64,000 bases of DNA, taken from contig DAOLZQ010000001.1 of the NCBI GenBank assembly GCA_035426385.1, positions 1-64,000 on the forward strand, written 5' to 3'. Below are positions 55,492 through 64,000 of the stretch, piece after piece; the first letter of the stretch is position 1, and the number at the start of each line of letters is the position of its first letter. The stretch comes from Parvibacillus sp035426385 (GTDB lineage Bacteria > Bacteroidota > Bacteroidia > Chitinophagales > Saprospiraceae). The notes beneath the pieces were generated by a model, which worked only from the letters and a program-made list of their open reading frames with translations, did no database searches and was not told where the DNA came from. A program made the position numbers and the translations under genes.

Positions 55492-56091
55492 ATGAAGCCA
55501 AAACCTGGTGTTTTAGTTGCCGTCTTTCTCTTGGTTGTATTGCCATTTATTTCCTGGCTTTATTTGGATAAGGGCTTACAATTGCGGTTAAAGGGATTAA
55601 ATGAGATGAAAATTAAGGAGGCAGCACCGCTTGTTTCTCCTCCCTCTCTCTTCAGTGAAGATACTTTATTAGGAAAGGTGACCATTTTCATATATGGTGA
55701 CTCTATCCATACTGATGGACAACTAAAAAAGATCATTGAGACTATCTATAATCAGAACGATGGTACAAAAGAGGTTAAGATCAGGATATGTCAATCAGGT
55801 GATTTAAAAAGTATTGGGTTACCGGACTATTTTGAAAAAGGGAAATTCATTGCAGCAGTTCCATGTATAGAAATGGATTCATTTGTTTCTGCACTCACTA
55901 AGGTAGATTCAATGTATACCGGCCCTGGTATTATAAATGCATTGGTGGTGGATAAAAAGGGATTTGTCCGAAAAGCCTACAATCTGAATAGAAAGGATGA
56001 TATAAAAATGCTAATTCGACATACAGCCATCTTAATCCCGGAGCGTAGACGTATTAAGCCACAATTAGTACGTCAGAAAGATGAAGGCTGA
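55492..56091 (+). CDS. Sco/thioredoxin-like membrane-anchored protein lacking the CxxxC site
   Basis: 199 residues. One N-terminal TM anchor (LVAVFLLVVLPFISWLYL) is followed by a thioredoxin-like domain in the position where Sco1/SenC copper chaperones occur in these operons: KVTIFIYGDS, VDKKGFVRKAYNL and a final helix. The Sco CxxxC copper site is absent (FIYGDSI instead), and the two cysteines left are not paired. An assembly role without copper binding is an inference from location. It overlaps the next gene by 11 bp. Confidence 0.7.
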   Translation: MKPKPGVLVAVFLLVVLPFISWLYLDKGLQLRLKGLNEMKIKEAAPLVSPPSLFSEDTLLGKVTIFIYGDSIHTDGQLKKIIETIYNQNDGTKEVKIRICQSGDLKSIGLPDYFEKGKFIAAVPCIEMDSFVSALTKVDSMYTGPGIINALVVDKKGFVRKAYNLNRKDDIKMLIRHTAILIPERRRIKPQLVRQKDEG

Positions 56092-56629
56092 TCCCACTTT
56101 AAATCGCATCAAAGCAATAGAGGCACTTAAGCGATGGAGAATAAAAATTCTCTTGGTAAGTGTAATTGTATTTTTATTGATCGTAGCTATGGGTCGTATA
56201 CAGATAGACACCGGCTACGATCTCAGCTTCTTGGCGGCGTTTCACTCTACCATCAATTTTATTACTTTTTTTATCCTGCTCTATGCTTTGATAATGATTA
56301 AGAGAAAGAGAATTCAGGCGCATCGGAAAGCGATTATGTTGGCTATGGGGATGTCAGTCTTATTCTTACTATCTTATATAGTTTATCATATGACTGTACC
56401 TGAGCTCAGGTATTGTGGGCAGGGCAGCCTGCGTATTATATACTTCATTATTTTGAGTACTCACATTATATTATCTGCTATACTATTGCCTTTTATATTG
56501 TTCACTTTTGCCAGAGCATACTTAGGCCTTTACGATATGCACCGTAAAATGGCAAGATGGGTAATGCCTTTTTGGATGTATATAGCTATTTCAGGCCCAG
56601 TTATTTATGTAATGCTCCGCAATTGCTAA
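56081..56629 (+). CDS. DUF420 membrane protein
   Basis: 182 residues with about five TM helices and conserved histidines (AAFHSTIN, IQAHRKAI, VYHMT, DMHRKMARW). DUF420 proteins lie at the end of many bacterial cytochrome oxidase operons, close to Sco, and are thought to help oxidase assembly. It is the last gene of the operon and has no visible terminator. Confidence 0.85.
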   Translation: MKADPTLNRIKAIEALKRWRIKILLVSVIVFLLIVAMGRIQIDTGYDLSFLAAFHSTINFITFFILLYALIMIKRKRIQAHRKAIMLAMGMSVLFLLSYIVYHMTVPELRYCGQGSLRIIYFIILSTHIILSAILLPFILFTFARAYLGLYDMHRKMARWVMPFWMYIAISGPVIYVMLRNC

Positions 56630-56675
56630 GGATTTACTTCTTTAATTTATTTACTACAGCGGATCTTTGTACCTC

Positions 56676-57233
56676 TTAATTTCTGATTTTTTCTTTATAT
56701 ATACTTGGTAAATTTCTTCCTAATTGATCATAGTCTAAACCATAACCTATGACGAATTTATCTTCGATTTTAAAACCAAATCGATGTATCTCTACATCCA
56801 CCTTGCGTCCAGAGGGTTTGTCTAACAAGGTGATAATTGTAACTGATTTTGGATTTTCAAGTGATAAAATTTCTAATAGTTTTTGGATTGTCAGCCCTGA
56901 GTCTATAATGTCTTCAATTACGACTACGTCACGTCCTTCGATAGATCTGTTCAATCCGATCACTTCACTAACTGTTCCTGAAGAGCTTACGCCCTGATAT
57001 GACTCCAACTTAATGAAAGTGATTTCGCACTCGTTTTTAAATGCTCTGATTAGATCAGCAGCAAAAAATACAGATCCATTTAAAATTGATATGAATACCG
57101 GTACTGTCTCATCAAATTTTGTTTGGAGCCAAACACCTAATTCATTTATCTGTGCATTGATTTGCACGTCGCTGATGTAGGGCTCAAATAGTTTCCCGTG
57201 GACGATAATTTCCTGTTTATTATTCACATCCAT
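56676..57233 (-). CDS. hpt: Hypoxanthine phosphoribosyltransferase
   Basis: Purine salvage: hypoxanthine (and guanine) plus PRPP to nucleotide. 185 residues, with the PRPP-binding loop VVVIEDIIDSGLT, the catalytic-loop region KLESYQGVSSSG and the purine-site VDVEIHRFGF...VIGYGLDY. Its start overlaps the end of the upstream M28 peptidase gene by 14 bp, so both genes are probably one transcript. Confidence 0.94.
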   Translation of the reverse strand: MDVNNKQEIIVHGKLFEPYISDVQINAQINELGVWLQTKFDETVPVFISILNGSVFFAADLIRAFKNECEITFIKLESYQGVSSSGTVSEVIGLNRSIEGRDVVVIEDIIDSGLTIQKLLEILSLENPKSVTIITLLDKPSGRKVDVEIHRFGFKIEDKFVIGYGLDYDQLGRNLPSIYKEKIRN

Positions 57234-58620
57234 ATTTATCTGTTAAATATATAAAAGAAGCAATTGCTGCTGTACCTATATGAAGTTCTCTTTTATTTAC
57301 TTTATCAAAAGTATCATTTTCAGAGTGATGGTAATCAAAGTATCGCTGACTATCAGGCGCAAGGCCAGCCAGACAAGTTCCCATATCTTTTAGAAATCCT
57401 ATATCCGCGCCACTATGACCCGGAAAGAATTTGAGCAAATATGGTGATAATAGATCATTCCAGCTATTTACTTTTGACTGAAACGGAGGAAATTTATCAG
57501 CTCTAGCATCTATAAAGAAACCGGTAGGAGTATGACCTCCAGCGTCTGACTCGATTGCCATAATGTGCTTTTCAGGAGCTTGAGTAGCATACTTCATATA
57601 CTGTATCGCACCTGCGACACCGTTTTCTTCGTTGACAAATAATACTACGCGCAAGGTTCGCTTTGGCTTATACCCTATACGACGAAGAACTTGGACAGCC
57701 TCGATAGAATGTACACACCCGGCTCCATCGTCATGAGCTCCCTGTCCTACATCCCAGCTGTCTATATGTCCTCCTAATACTATGATTTCCTCTGGAAGTG
57801 AATCACCTTTTATTTCACCTATTACATTATAGCCATCTGTTAGCCCCAAGTATAGTGCATTTGATTTAAGCTTTACCTCGCAAGGTCCTTTTCCTAATGC
57901 TTCTGCGATTTTATCAGCAGATTGAAGACTAATTGCAAAGGCGGGTATCTGGTAGGCATTATCTTCTATTCGTGTTCCACCTGCATGTGGATGATTATCT
58001 GATTTTGTAGTCACGCTTCTAACAAGAATAGCAATGGCTCCCTTTTGCATTGCCAGACCCATTCCTGATGATCTGATAGGAACGGTGTTGGAATAGCCCT
58101 GGAAAGTGTTCAAATGTGCTTCTTCAAACGGTTTATTGATGAATACGATTTTTCCTTTTATTCGGGAATCATCCATAAGTTTGAGCTCTTCCAGTGATTT
58201 GACCATTATAATTTGTCCCTTGATAAAATTTCCATTAGTTCCGTTTACATTTCCAAGAGTCAGTAGATCGATTGGAAATGAACCGAAAGGAGAGGATATA
58301 ACACTGCCTTCCTCTTCCTTCCCTCTGACCCAGTGTGGCACTTTGCATGGTTGAAGCCATACTGAATCAAAGTGGAGCGAGTCCATAATACTCTTCATAT
58401 ACGTGTCAGCTCGGGCTAACTGTTCTGAACCGGAGATTCGATGACCTATATTAAGGCATAGGATTCTTAACCAATCGTAGCCTTGGCCTTCTGTAAGCAT
58501 GGAATGGTAGATGTTATGGATTACTATTGAATCTGACTTTTCCTGCGCTTGACCTTTATTTTCTAAGCAAAGGAATAATAGTAATACCAGCAGTAATGGT
58601 TTGTGTGAAGATTGATTCAT
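57220..58620 (-). CDS. Secreted M28 family metallopeptidase
   Basis: 466 residues. The signal peptide ends near KGQAQ (residue 26). A PA domain (IKGQIIMVKSLEEL, then INKPFEEA) precedes the zinc peptidase core: GGHIDSWDVGQGAHDDGAG (ligands His and Asp), NEENG (catalytic and ligand Glu), ESDAGGH and a late HSENDTF with the last His. The family includes aminopeptidases and glutamate carboxypeptidase-like enzymes. No T9SS domain at the end, so it is probably periplasmic. Confidence 0.92.
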   Translation of the reverse strand: MNQSSHKPLLLVLLLFLCLENKGQAQEKSDSIVIHNIYHSMLTEGQGYDWLRILCLNIGHRISGSEQLARADTYMKSIMDSLHFDSVWLQPCKVPHWVRGKEEEGSVISSPFGSFPIDLLTLGNVNGTNGNFIKGQIIMVKSLEELKLMDDSRIKGKIVFINKPFEEAHLNTFQGYSNTVPIRSSGMGLAMQKGAIAILVRSVTTKSDNHPHAGGTRIEDNAYQIPAFAISLQSADKIAEALGKGPCEVKLKSNALYLGLTDGYNVIGEIKGDSLPEEIIVLGGHIDSWDVGQGAHDDGAGCVHSIEAVQVLRRIGYKPKRTLRVVLFVNEENGVAGAIQYMKYATQAPEKHIMAIESDAGGHTPTGFFIDARADKFPPFQSKVNSWNDLLSPYLLKFFPGHSGADIGFLKDMGTCLAGLAPDSQRYFDYHHSENDTFDKVNKRELHIGTAAIASFIYLTDKYGCE

Positions 58621-58734
58621 AAAAGTAAAATTAATCCTTCTGCTTACAAATTTACATTATTGGCATTTTACTTATGGAAGTTTGTTGACAATTGTTGCAT
58701 CTTTACAAATCTATAAGTTCATGCTAAAGTAAGG

Positions 58735-59286
58735 ATGAAATCATTTTCTGATAGTTTGCTCGTTCAAAATTATTTGGATTTCAGAGAACCCAAGTACTTT
58801 GACGAACTGTACATGAGATATGCTAATAAGGTTTTTTATAAGAGTTATTCGATTCTGAATGATCGAATTAAGGCGGAAGATGCCACTCAGGATATTTTCA
58901 TGAAGATTTTACTAAATCTGTCAAAATTTACCGGAAAATCTTCTTTTTCCACTTGGCTTTATTCTATCACTTATAACTATTGTATCGATGAGATAAGAAG
59001 ATTGAAGAAATCTAGAATAATCTCGGTAGATGATGATTACGGTTTTGATATTGAAGATGAAGTTGATGGTTTAGGAATTCATGAGGAAGATGCAATTGCA
59101 CTAAGATCTACCCTGGACGTAATTGATGAGACAGACCGGATTTTACTCCTGATGAAATATCAGGATAATATGATGCTAAGAGATATAGCAGAAACTTTAA
59201 AACTTTCAGAAAGTGCTGTGAAAATGAGACTACAAAGGGCGAAGGCCAGGTTCAAGAAAAAATATTTAATGTTTCGTAAATTGTAA
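58735..59286 (+). CDS. ECF-type RNA polymerase sigma factor
   Basis: 183 residues. Region 2 (~25-95) has DATQDIFMKI and FSTWLYSITYNYCID; region 4 (~125-180) has the helix-turn-helix LRDIAETLKLSESAVKMRLQRAKARFKK. A short acidic linker joins them. An ATG after TAAGG is used. No anti-sigma factor with a TM helix follows. Instead there are a 78-residue soluble protein at 6 bp, an MscS channel and a DUF3078 protein, so it may control this cassette. Confidence 0.93.
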   Translation: MKSFSDSLLVQNYLDFREPKYFDELYMRYANKVFYKSYSILNDRIKAEDATQDIFMKILLNLSKFTGKSSFSTWLYSITYNYCIDEIRRLKKSRIISVDDDYGFDIEDEVDGLGIHEEDAIALRSTLDVIDETDRILLLMKYQDNMMLRDIAETLKLSESAVKMRLQRAKARFKKKYLMFRKL

Positions 59287-59292
59287 ACTGTT

Positions 59293-59529
59293 ATGAGTGA
59301 TGAAACCCAGTTTGGTAATTTGGAAAGTAACTTAAACCAAGAGTTAGGTGAATTACCCTCGAAAGTTAAGGAAGACATTGATAATAATGTAGGTATCTTA
59401 ACAAAGGTGGGCGTTTTAGCTGATCTCTTTACCAGAGGATTCTTTGAAGGGCTCAATTTTCTGCTTACTAATTCAAAAGATTCTGAAAATATTTTGGATG
59501 ATTTCGATTCTGATATTATCGAAGAATAA
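59293..59529 (+). CDS. Small acidic protein of unknown function, next to ECF sigma
   Basis: 78 residues, rich in Asp/Glu/Asn, with no TM helix, signal peptide or cysteine. The middle (VGILTKVGVLADLFTRGFFEGLNFLL) can form one amphipathic helix; both ends are polar and acidic. It starts 6 bp after the sigma gene and 23 bp before the MscS gene. I recognise no family. A role as regulator of the sigma factor is an inference from position only. Confidence 0.6.
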   Translation: MSDETQFGNLESNLNQELGELPSKVKEDIDNNVGILTKVGVLADLFTRGFFEGLNFLLTNSKDSENILDDFDSDIIEE

Positions 59530-59552
59530 TAGTTTTAATAATTAAATAGTAT

Positions 59553-60362
59553 ATGCAAATGGATACAACTATTGTGAGCAGTCTTTCGCTTAATTTAATG
59601 AATATCTTGCCCAAAATATTGGCTGCAATAGGAATTTTTATTTTGGGAATAGTTGTAGCAAAGATTGCTAGGAAAATGCTTCAGTTAATGCTGGCCAAGA
59701 CCAGAATTGATCTTTGGGGTAATAAATTGAGCGAAGTAGATATTATTTCGAAGTCAGGTATGCAAATTGTTCCAAGTCGTGTGATTTCTACTTTGGTGTA
59801 TTACTTACTTGTAATTATTACATTATTGATTGCCTCTGACATGTTGCAATTGCCCACTTTGTCACACTTACTTCAAGATATATTAAACTATCTACCCAAT
59901 CTATTAGTAGCTCTTACCTTACTAGTTATAGGAACTTTATTGGCTGATTTCCTTAGAAAGGCAATCAATACTGCAGGAAGATCACTAGGGATTCCTTCGA
60001 TTCGAATGATATCTTCAATATTATTTTATTTTCTTTTTATTAATATTCTTATTAGCGCATTATCTCAGGCAGGCATTGATACGGAATTTCTACAGTCAAA
60101 TCTGACCATGATTATTGGAGGAGTAGTGGTTGCATTCGGGATCAGTTATGGCCTCGCCAGTAAAGAAATATTAGCCAATTTTCTTGCCGGGTATTACCAT
60201 GGGTCTAAACTCAAAGTTGGTGACTATATTAAGGTAGGTGAGATAGATGGCAAAATAGTTAAGATCGATAAGATTAGTATTATGTTGAAAAAGGATGACA
60301 ATATTATATTAATCCCCTTAAGACGTATCAATGAACAAACTGTAATTATATATCATAAATAA
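59553..60362 (+). CDS. MscS-type small mechanosensitive channel
   Basis: 269 residues. Two conserved-TM-helix repeats (NILPKILAAIGIFILGIVVAK; NYLPNLLVALTLLVIGTLLAD) are followed by the pore helix region (GGVVVAFGISYGLASKEILANFLAGYY) and the start of the MscS beta domain (KVGDYIKVGEIDGKI). The protein ends soon after, so the C-terminal cage is missing or very short. It probably releases solutes on hypo-osmotic shock. It belongs to the sigma-factor cassette. Confidence 0.88.
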   Translation: MQMDTTIVSSLSLNLMNILPKILAAIGIFILGIVVAKIARKMLQLMLAKTRIDLWGNKLSEVDIISKSGMQIVPSRVISTLVYYLLVIITLLIASDMLQLPTLSHLLQDILNYLPNLLVALTLLVIGTLLADFLRKAINTAGRSLGIPSIRMISSILFYFLFINILISALSQAGIDTEFLQSNLTMIIGGVVVAFGISYGLASKEILANFLAGYYHGSKLKVGDYIKVGEIDGKIVKIDKISIMLKKDDNIILIPLRRINEQTVIIYHK

Positions 60363-60384
60363 TTTATTAATTAAAGCTTTACAA

Positions 60385-61455
60385 ATGAGAAATTTTCTTT
60401 TTAGTACACTTTTTTTTCTATGTTTATTGGGAACTGCGCAAGCTCAAAGTGAAGATAGGATAAAAGAAATTAAAAAACTTTCAGCGTCATCTGATTCAAC
60501 TGATTGGTTAACCGGTGGAGGAATGGGATTAGACTTTGGTCAACTATTACAAATTAATCCAGCTGTTGGCGCCGGAGAGAATAAATTGGGACTAGGTGGA
60601 GTGATAGGATTTTTTGCAAATTACAAAGTAGGTCGAAAAAGTTGGGATAATGGCTTAGATCTACTGTTAGGTATTCAGAAGTTAGGAACTGGGTATTATA
60701 CTTTAAATAGGAATATCCATACCCCATGGCAAAAAAGCATAGATCAGCTAAGAGTTAATTCTAAGTATGGTTATCGTACTGCTGAGACGTCTAAGTTCTA
60801 TTATTCTGGTTTGCTTACTTTTGAATCACAGTTGCTTAGTACGTTTTCAGATACTTCTTTAGTGGAACCTGTCAAGGGTAATTATCTCAGTGATGTCTCC
60901 GGCAAAAACCAAGGGCCTATAGCCAAGTTTCTTTCTCCTGCGAGATTAACAATTTCGCCCGGAATTGACTATAAATATGATGACCACTTCTCTGTTTTCA
61001 TCTCACCGGCTTCTTTAAAAATGATAATAGTGGCAGATAAAGACATTGCTGCCATTCCCGCCCGTAATAGTGATGGCACTTCATTAGGGGTTGGGATTCA
61101 TGGTAATCTTTGGAGATCACCAACTGATTTCGATCAGACTCTATTTCAATTGGGTGCAACTCTTGCTGCACAATACACGAATAAGTTCATGAATGATAAG
61201 TTGTCTTTTAAATCTGGTCTGACTTTATTTAGTAATTATCTGAAGGAGCCTCAGAATATTGACCTTGATTGGAGTACTGAGACGGCTTTCATGATTTGGA
61301 AAGGAATAAATGTTACATTGAATACACGTCTTTTCTATGATCACGATATACCGGTCCAAATCACGGATGCAAATGCTGTAGGCGGAGTAAACGGATTAGG
61401 CAGGAGAGTTTCATTTACTGAGCAACTATATCTTAAGTACAATTATATATTTTAA
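60385..61455 (+). CDS. DUF3078 outer-membrane-type protein
   Basis: 356 residues, with a signal peptide ending TAQAQ (residue 21). The rest has the alternating aromatic/polar beta strands of an outer-membrane barrel, with a C-terminal Tyr-x-Phe (KYNYIF) as in BAM substrates. The repeated GGG-x-G-x-DFGQ and SKFYYSGL elements match DUF3078. Function unknown. It ends the cassette with the strong terminator at 61477. Confidence 0.8.
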   Translation: MRNFLFSTLFFLCLLGTAQAQSEDRIKEIKKLSASSDSTDWLTGGGMGLDFGQLLQINPAVGAGENKLGLGGVIGFFANYKVGRKSWDNGLDLLLGIQKLGTGYYTLNRNIHTPWQKSIDQLRVNSKYGYRTAETSKFYYSGLLTFESQLLSTFSDTSLVEPVKGNYLSDVSGKNQGPIAKFLSPARLTISPGIDYKYDDHFSVFISPASLKMIIVADKDIAAIPARNSDGTSLGVGIHGNLWRSPTDFDQTLFQLGATLAAQYTNKFMNDKLSFKSGLTLFSNYLKEPQNIDLDWSTETAFMIWKGINVTLNTRLFYDHDIPVQITDANAVGGVNGLGRRVSFTEQLYLKYNYIF

Positions 61456-61476
61456 ATTTATTCTTTTATAATAAAA

Positions 61477-61506
61477 AAAAGGCCTGGAGAATTCTCCGGG
61501 CCTTTT
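61477..61506. terminator. Bidirectional intrinsic terminator
   Basis: AAAAGGCCTGGAG and CTCCGGGCCTTTT form a 13-bp stem (one T·G pair) around GGAGAATTCTCC. A runs on one side and T runs on the other allow use from both strands, between DUF3078 and the convergent lipoprotein. Confidence 0.9.
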
Positions 61507-61527
61507 CAATACCTTTTTTAAAATTAC

Positions 61528-62238
61528 TTATTTGAATCTGAATCCTAGACCGAATGATAACCATAATTTATCTTGTTTGAAATCCACATTAGATACATTG
61601 AAACTGTATCCAAGTTGGACTTCTGCTTTGATTTTTTCAAATCCGCCGCGCACCGTTATAGCCGGTTCTACCAGAAAGTTGGATTTATTGTCATTTAGAT
61701 ATTTAACCTGATCTTCCTGAACAATAAGGTTGCCTTCTATACTATTATATGTTAGATAGCTGATTCTTGGATTGAATGCTGCTTCGAAATTCTTAATTTT
61801 ATATCCGATACCTGGCTGTATGCCTATCCGAAATAAATTTGCTTCTATTTTTCCTGTAGTACCAGGATGATCGGTAACAGAGGACGGAAAATGATTTTCC
61901 ACATTTCCACCTCCTATTAGTAAATAAGTATCAAATACCATGTTATTGGACATTGGAGTGAAGTACCCAATTCCTGCTTCAACAAATTTGCCCTGGCCAC
62001 CATCTCCATTATCCTCATTTTTGGGGATAAAAAATGAACCATTTGCTAGAATGCCGATGTGATTTGCAACCGCATAAGCTCCTTGGACTTCAATCAACGC
62101 TTCTCGACCTGTGACATTTATACTTGTTTCCCCCTTCTGTGTTAATAATGGGGTGTTTAAAGTATTCGGTGAATAATACCTGGGACTACAGCTAAAAAGA
62201 AATAAGGAAAGCAATAAAATACTAATGGCTACTCTCAT
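61528..62238 (-). CDS. Outer-membrane-type lipoprotein with beta-barrel strands
   Basis: 236 residues. Lipobox LFLFSC, Cys17. After it, the sequence is mostly beta strands with alternating polar and aromatic residues (EAGIGYF, YLLIGGG, RIGIQPGIGYK, WLSFGLGFRFK) and a C-terminal Phe-x-Phe-Lys. A porin-like small barrel held by a lipid anchor is inferred; no family recognised. Confidence 0.75.
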   Translation of the reverse strand: MRVAISILLLSLFLFSCSPRYYSPNTLNTPLLTQKGETSINVTGREALIEVQGAYAVANHIGILANGSFFIPKNEDNGDGGQGKFVEAGIGYFTPMSNNMVFDTYLLIGGGNVENHFPSSVTDHPGTTGKIEANLFRIGIQPGIGYKIKNFEAAFNPRISYLTYNSIEGNLIVQEDQVKYLNDNKSNFLVEPAITVRGGFEKIKAEVQLGYSFNVSNVDFKQDKLWLSFGLGFRFK

Positions 62239-62346
62239 GATGTATTGTTTAAGGATTAACTAATTAAACTTTACAACACTCAAAACACCTAAAATTGTTT
62301 AAATCTCTTTTTAGAAGAAATATAAGTGCGTTATATTAATATGAAA

Positions 62347-63951
62347 TTATACCAATACTTTCATTTTAAAATCCAAAGGATTTAATATGTCATAGGCCTC
62401 TTCAAAGAAAGACTTTCCTTTCAGCACATAATATGACATAAAGTTTTCATGTCTTTCCTGAAGCTGATCATCAGGTAATATTTTTCTTCTAACATTTAGG
62501 ATTTGATTAATCCCTACTTCATTTTGATTTTTTAAAGATCGAACTAATTTTGCCTCTATGTTATCTATGATTTTATGGAACTGGTTAAGTTCTGCTCCTG
62601 TGAATTTATTTAATGATGGATCTAATTCACCTGTTTTTTGTAAAATTTTTATACTTAGTTCTTTTATAATTTCTCTTTCAGCTTCAAAATCTACAGATTT
62701 AGCTTCATTGAATGTAATGAACTTTGTCTTAATCTCATGTTCTTCATGTAGCAGATCTGAAATTTTAAAATGAAATTTTTCTATTTTTTTAAGTGAGTTT
62801 TGATCGAGCACAAGGACACTATCTCTTCGGATCAATACCGGGAATGGTATATTAAAATGTTTAAATAACAATCTGCGGTCTGCCCAATAGGCTAATTCAC
62901 CTCCTCCTCCGACAAAGGCAATAGTTGGCAATATCAGGTCTTGGAGCAGTGGTCGCAGGATGACATTTGGACTAAATCGCTCTGGATGTCCTTTAATTTC
63001 TGCTTTTATCTCGTCTATAGTAAAGGTGATATCGCGATTTAGAACGTGATATTTACCATCGAGATATTCAATACGCTCCCTAAAATTTGGTCCTAGGTAA
63101 AAGAAATTGATTGGTCTCACATATGCTTGAGTCTTTAACCCATATCCAGCCATTTGCTCTTGCCCTTCCATTACGAGAGGATAGGATTCACTTTTGAGTA
63201 TATCAGCTTCTATAATATCTATAAAATGACTTTTGATTTTTTCGTCATCGGGATTAAATATTAAGAATGGATATTGGGGTAATAAATGGTGAAGAAACAG
63301 AGTGATCGCTTCTGCCAATGTATTATCAGGTGAATAACAACTGTCGATGAGCGCTTTTAATTCATCTGCATGGACCGAATCCCCTAAAATTTTATAAATT
63401 TCTTCCTTAACATCTTCCAGCTCTGTGCAGGGTATCCGACCTACAGCACCCGTACCGGAAGTCGGCCATTCTATGCGCTTACCAAATAGGTGAATATGAT
63501 TTATCTCTGCGACGTCATGATCCTCACTACCCAGATAAAGTATTGGAACAAATTTCGCTTCAGGGAAATGTTGATTGCACTGCTCCGCCAACTTAATGGT
63601 ACTCAGTAATTTATAGATAAAGAATACTGGCCCCGTAAATACATTGGGTTGATGTGCGCAAGTGATGGCAAATGTATTTTCAGCCCTAAGACTGTCAATC
63701 TCATTTGATTTTCCATCGATTTTAAGAGATTGATATTGCTCGGCAACAGTATCTGCAAGAAGATTACGGTCAATCTGGTATTCTTTCCTCGCCTTCAAAG
63801 CATTAGCTATTCCTTCGAGATTAGGCGGATTTTCAAAAAGTAGTAACTTTTGATTTTCAGGATAAGCGTACCACTTATCAAAATCTGAAAATTGTGGTAT
63901 TTCCGAAAAGGGTATTTGGAGATTTGCTGTAAATCCCTGACTTTCTATCAT
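62347..63951 (-). CDS. bshC: Bacillithiol biosynthesis cysteine-adding enzyme
   Basis: Adds cysteine to glucosaminyl-malate, the last step of bacillithiol. The 534-residue product has the Rossmann-like core (FAITCAHQPNVFTGPVFFIYKLLSTIKLAEQ, YLGSEDHDVAEINH) and the WPTSGTGAVGRI and FVGGGGELAYWADRR segments of BshC, then a C-terminal coiled coil. bshA and bshB are not in the window. It starts 49 bp before the window end. Confidence 0.93.
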   Translation of the reverse strand: MIESQGFTANLQIPFSEIPQFSDFDKWYAYPENQKLLLFENPPNLEGIANALKARKEYQIDRNLLADTVAEQYQSLKIDGKSNEIDSLRAENTFAITCAHQPNVFTGPVFFIYKLLSTIKLAEQCNQHFPEAKFVPILYLGSEDHDVAEINHIHLFGKRIEWPTSGTGAVGRIPCTELEDVKEEIYKILGDSVHADELKALIDSCYSPDNTLAEAITLFLHHLLPQYPFLIFNPDDEKIKSHFIDIIEADILKSESYPLVMEGQEQMAGYGLKTQAYVRPINFFYLGPNFRERIEYLDGKYHVLNRDITFTIDEIKAEIKGHPERFSPNVILRPLLQDLILPTIAFVGGGGELAYWADRRLLFKHFNIPFPVLIRRDSVLVLDQNSLKKIEKFHFKISDLLHEEHEIKTKFITFNEAKSVDFEAEREIIKELSIKILQKTGELDPSLNKFTGAELNQFHKIIDNIEAKLVRSLKNQNEVGINQILNVRRKILPDDQLQERHENFMSYYVLKGKSFFEEAYDILNPLDFKMKVLV

Positions 63952-64000
63952 CCTTTAGCTTGTGTGTATGATTAAATGACCTTTAGATCTTTTCCTACTT

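Overview
The window is chromosomal DNA from a Bacteroidota bacterium, most likely of the Saprospiria type (family inference, not tested). The evidence is the base composition (visibly AT-rich), Bacteroidota-type promoters (TTG/TTTG, about 19-23 bp, then TAnnTTTG), type IX secretion (T9SS) type A and type B C-terminal sorting domains, a porT gene, SprB repeats, a bacillithiol gene (bshC), menaquinone methyltransferase and an alternative complex III operon. I saw no prophage, insertion sequence, CRISPR array or rRNA.

Layout. 1-4.9 kb: 3' end of a secreted M14 carboxypeptidase, initiator tRNA-fMet, dusB, CCA-adding enzyme and an FKBP lipoprotein. 4.9-9.6 kb: a giant type B T9SS protein with a cohesin-like domain and about ten SprB repeats. 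9.8-13.6 kb: a small unknown protein, cytidine deaminase, a saccharopine-dehydrogenase-like enzyme and a MOP flippase. 13.65-13.82 kb: tRNA-Gly and tRNA-Leu. 13.9-18.3 kb (minus): a five-haem cytochrome with a T9SS-like tail, xseA and an LpqC-type esterase. 18.5-26.5 kb: MacB-like permease, rsmE, rseP, tRNA-Leu, tRNA-Arg, a GH47-like lipoprotein, ubiE/menG with porT, and an O-methyltransferase. 26.6-36 kb: two tandem giant P-domain/type B proteins, the second carrying about fifteen ~78-residue two-cysteine repeats. 36.3-40.3 kb: RRM protein, DUF177 with L32, ridA-trpS-thyA.

40.5-56.6 kb is one long respiratory operon: actABCDEF (alternative complex III) followed directly by cytochrome c oxidase subunits II and I, the haem O synthase ctaB, two subunit III genes, subunit IV, a Sco-like protein without the usual cysteines, and a DUF420 protein. 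Menaquinol (whose last step is made by the ubiE/menG product) is expected to feed complex III, which passes electrons to the oxidase. 56.7-64 kb: hpt and an M28 peptidase (minus), an ECF sigma factor with a 78-residue unknown, an MscS channel and a DUF3078 protein, then an outer-membrane lipoprotein and bshC (minus).

The window is mainly housekeeping. The observations most worth following are the non-ATG start and the Cys-pair repeat array of the 1,796-residue protein, the multihaem cytochrome that seems addressed to T9SS, the sigma/small protein/MscS/DUF3078 cassette, the cysteine-free Sco-like protein in the oxidase operon, and a zinc-free L32. No clearly unprecedented system was identified.
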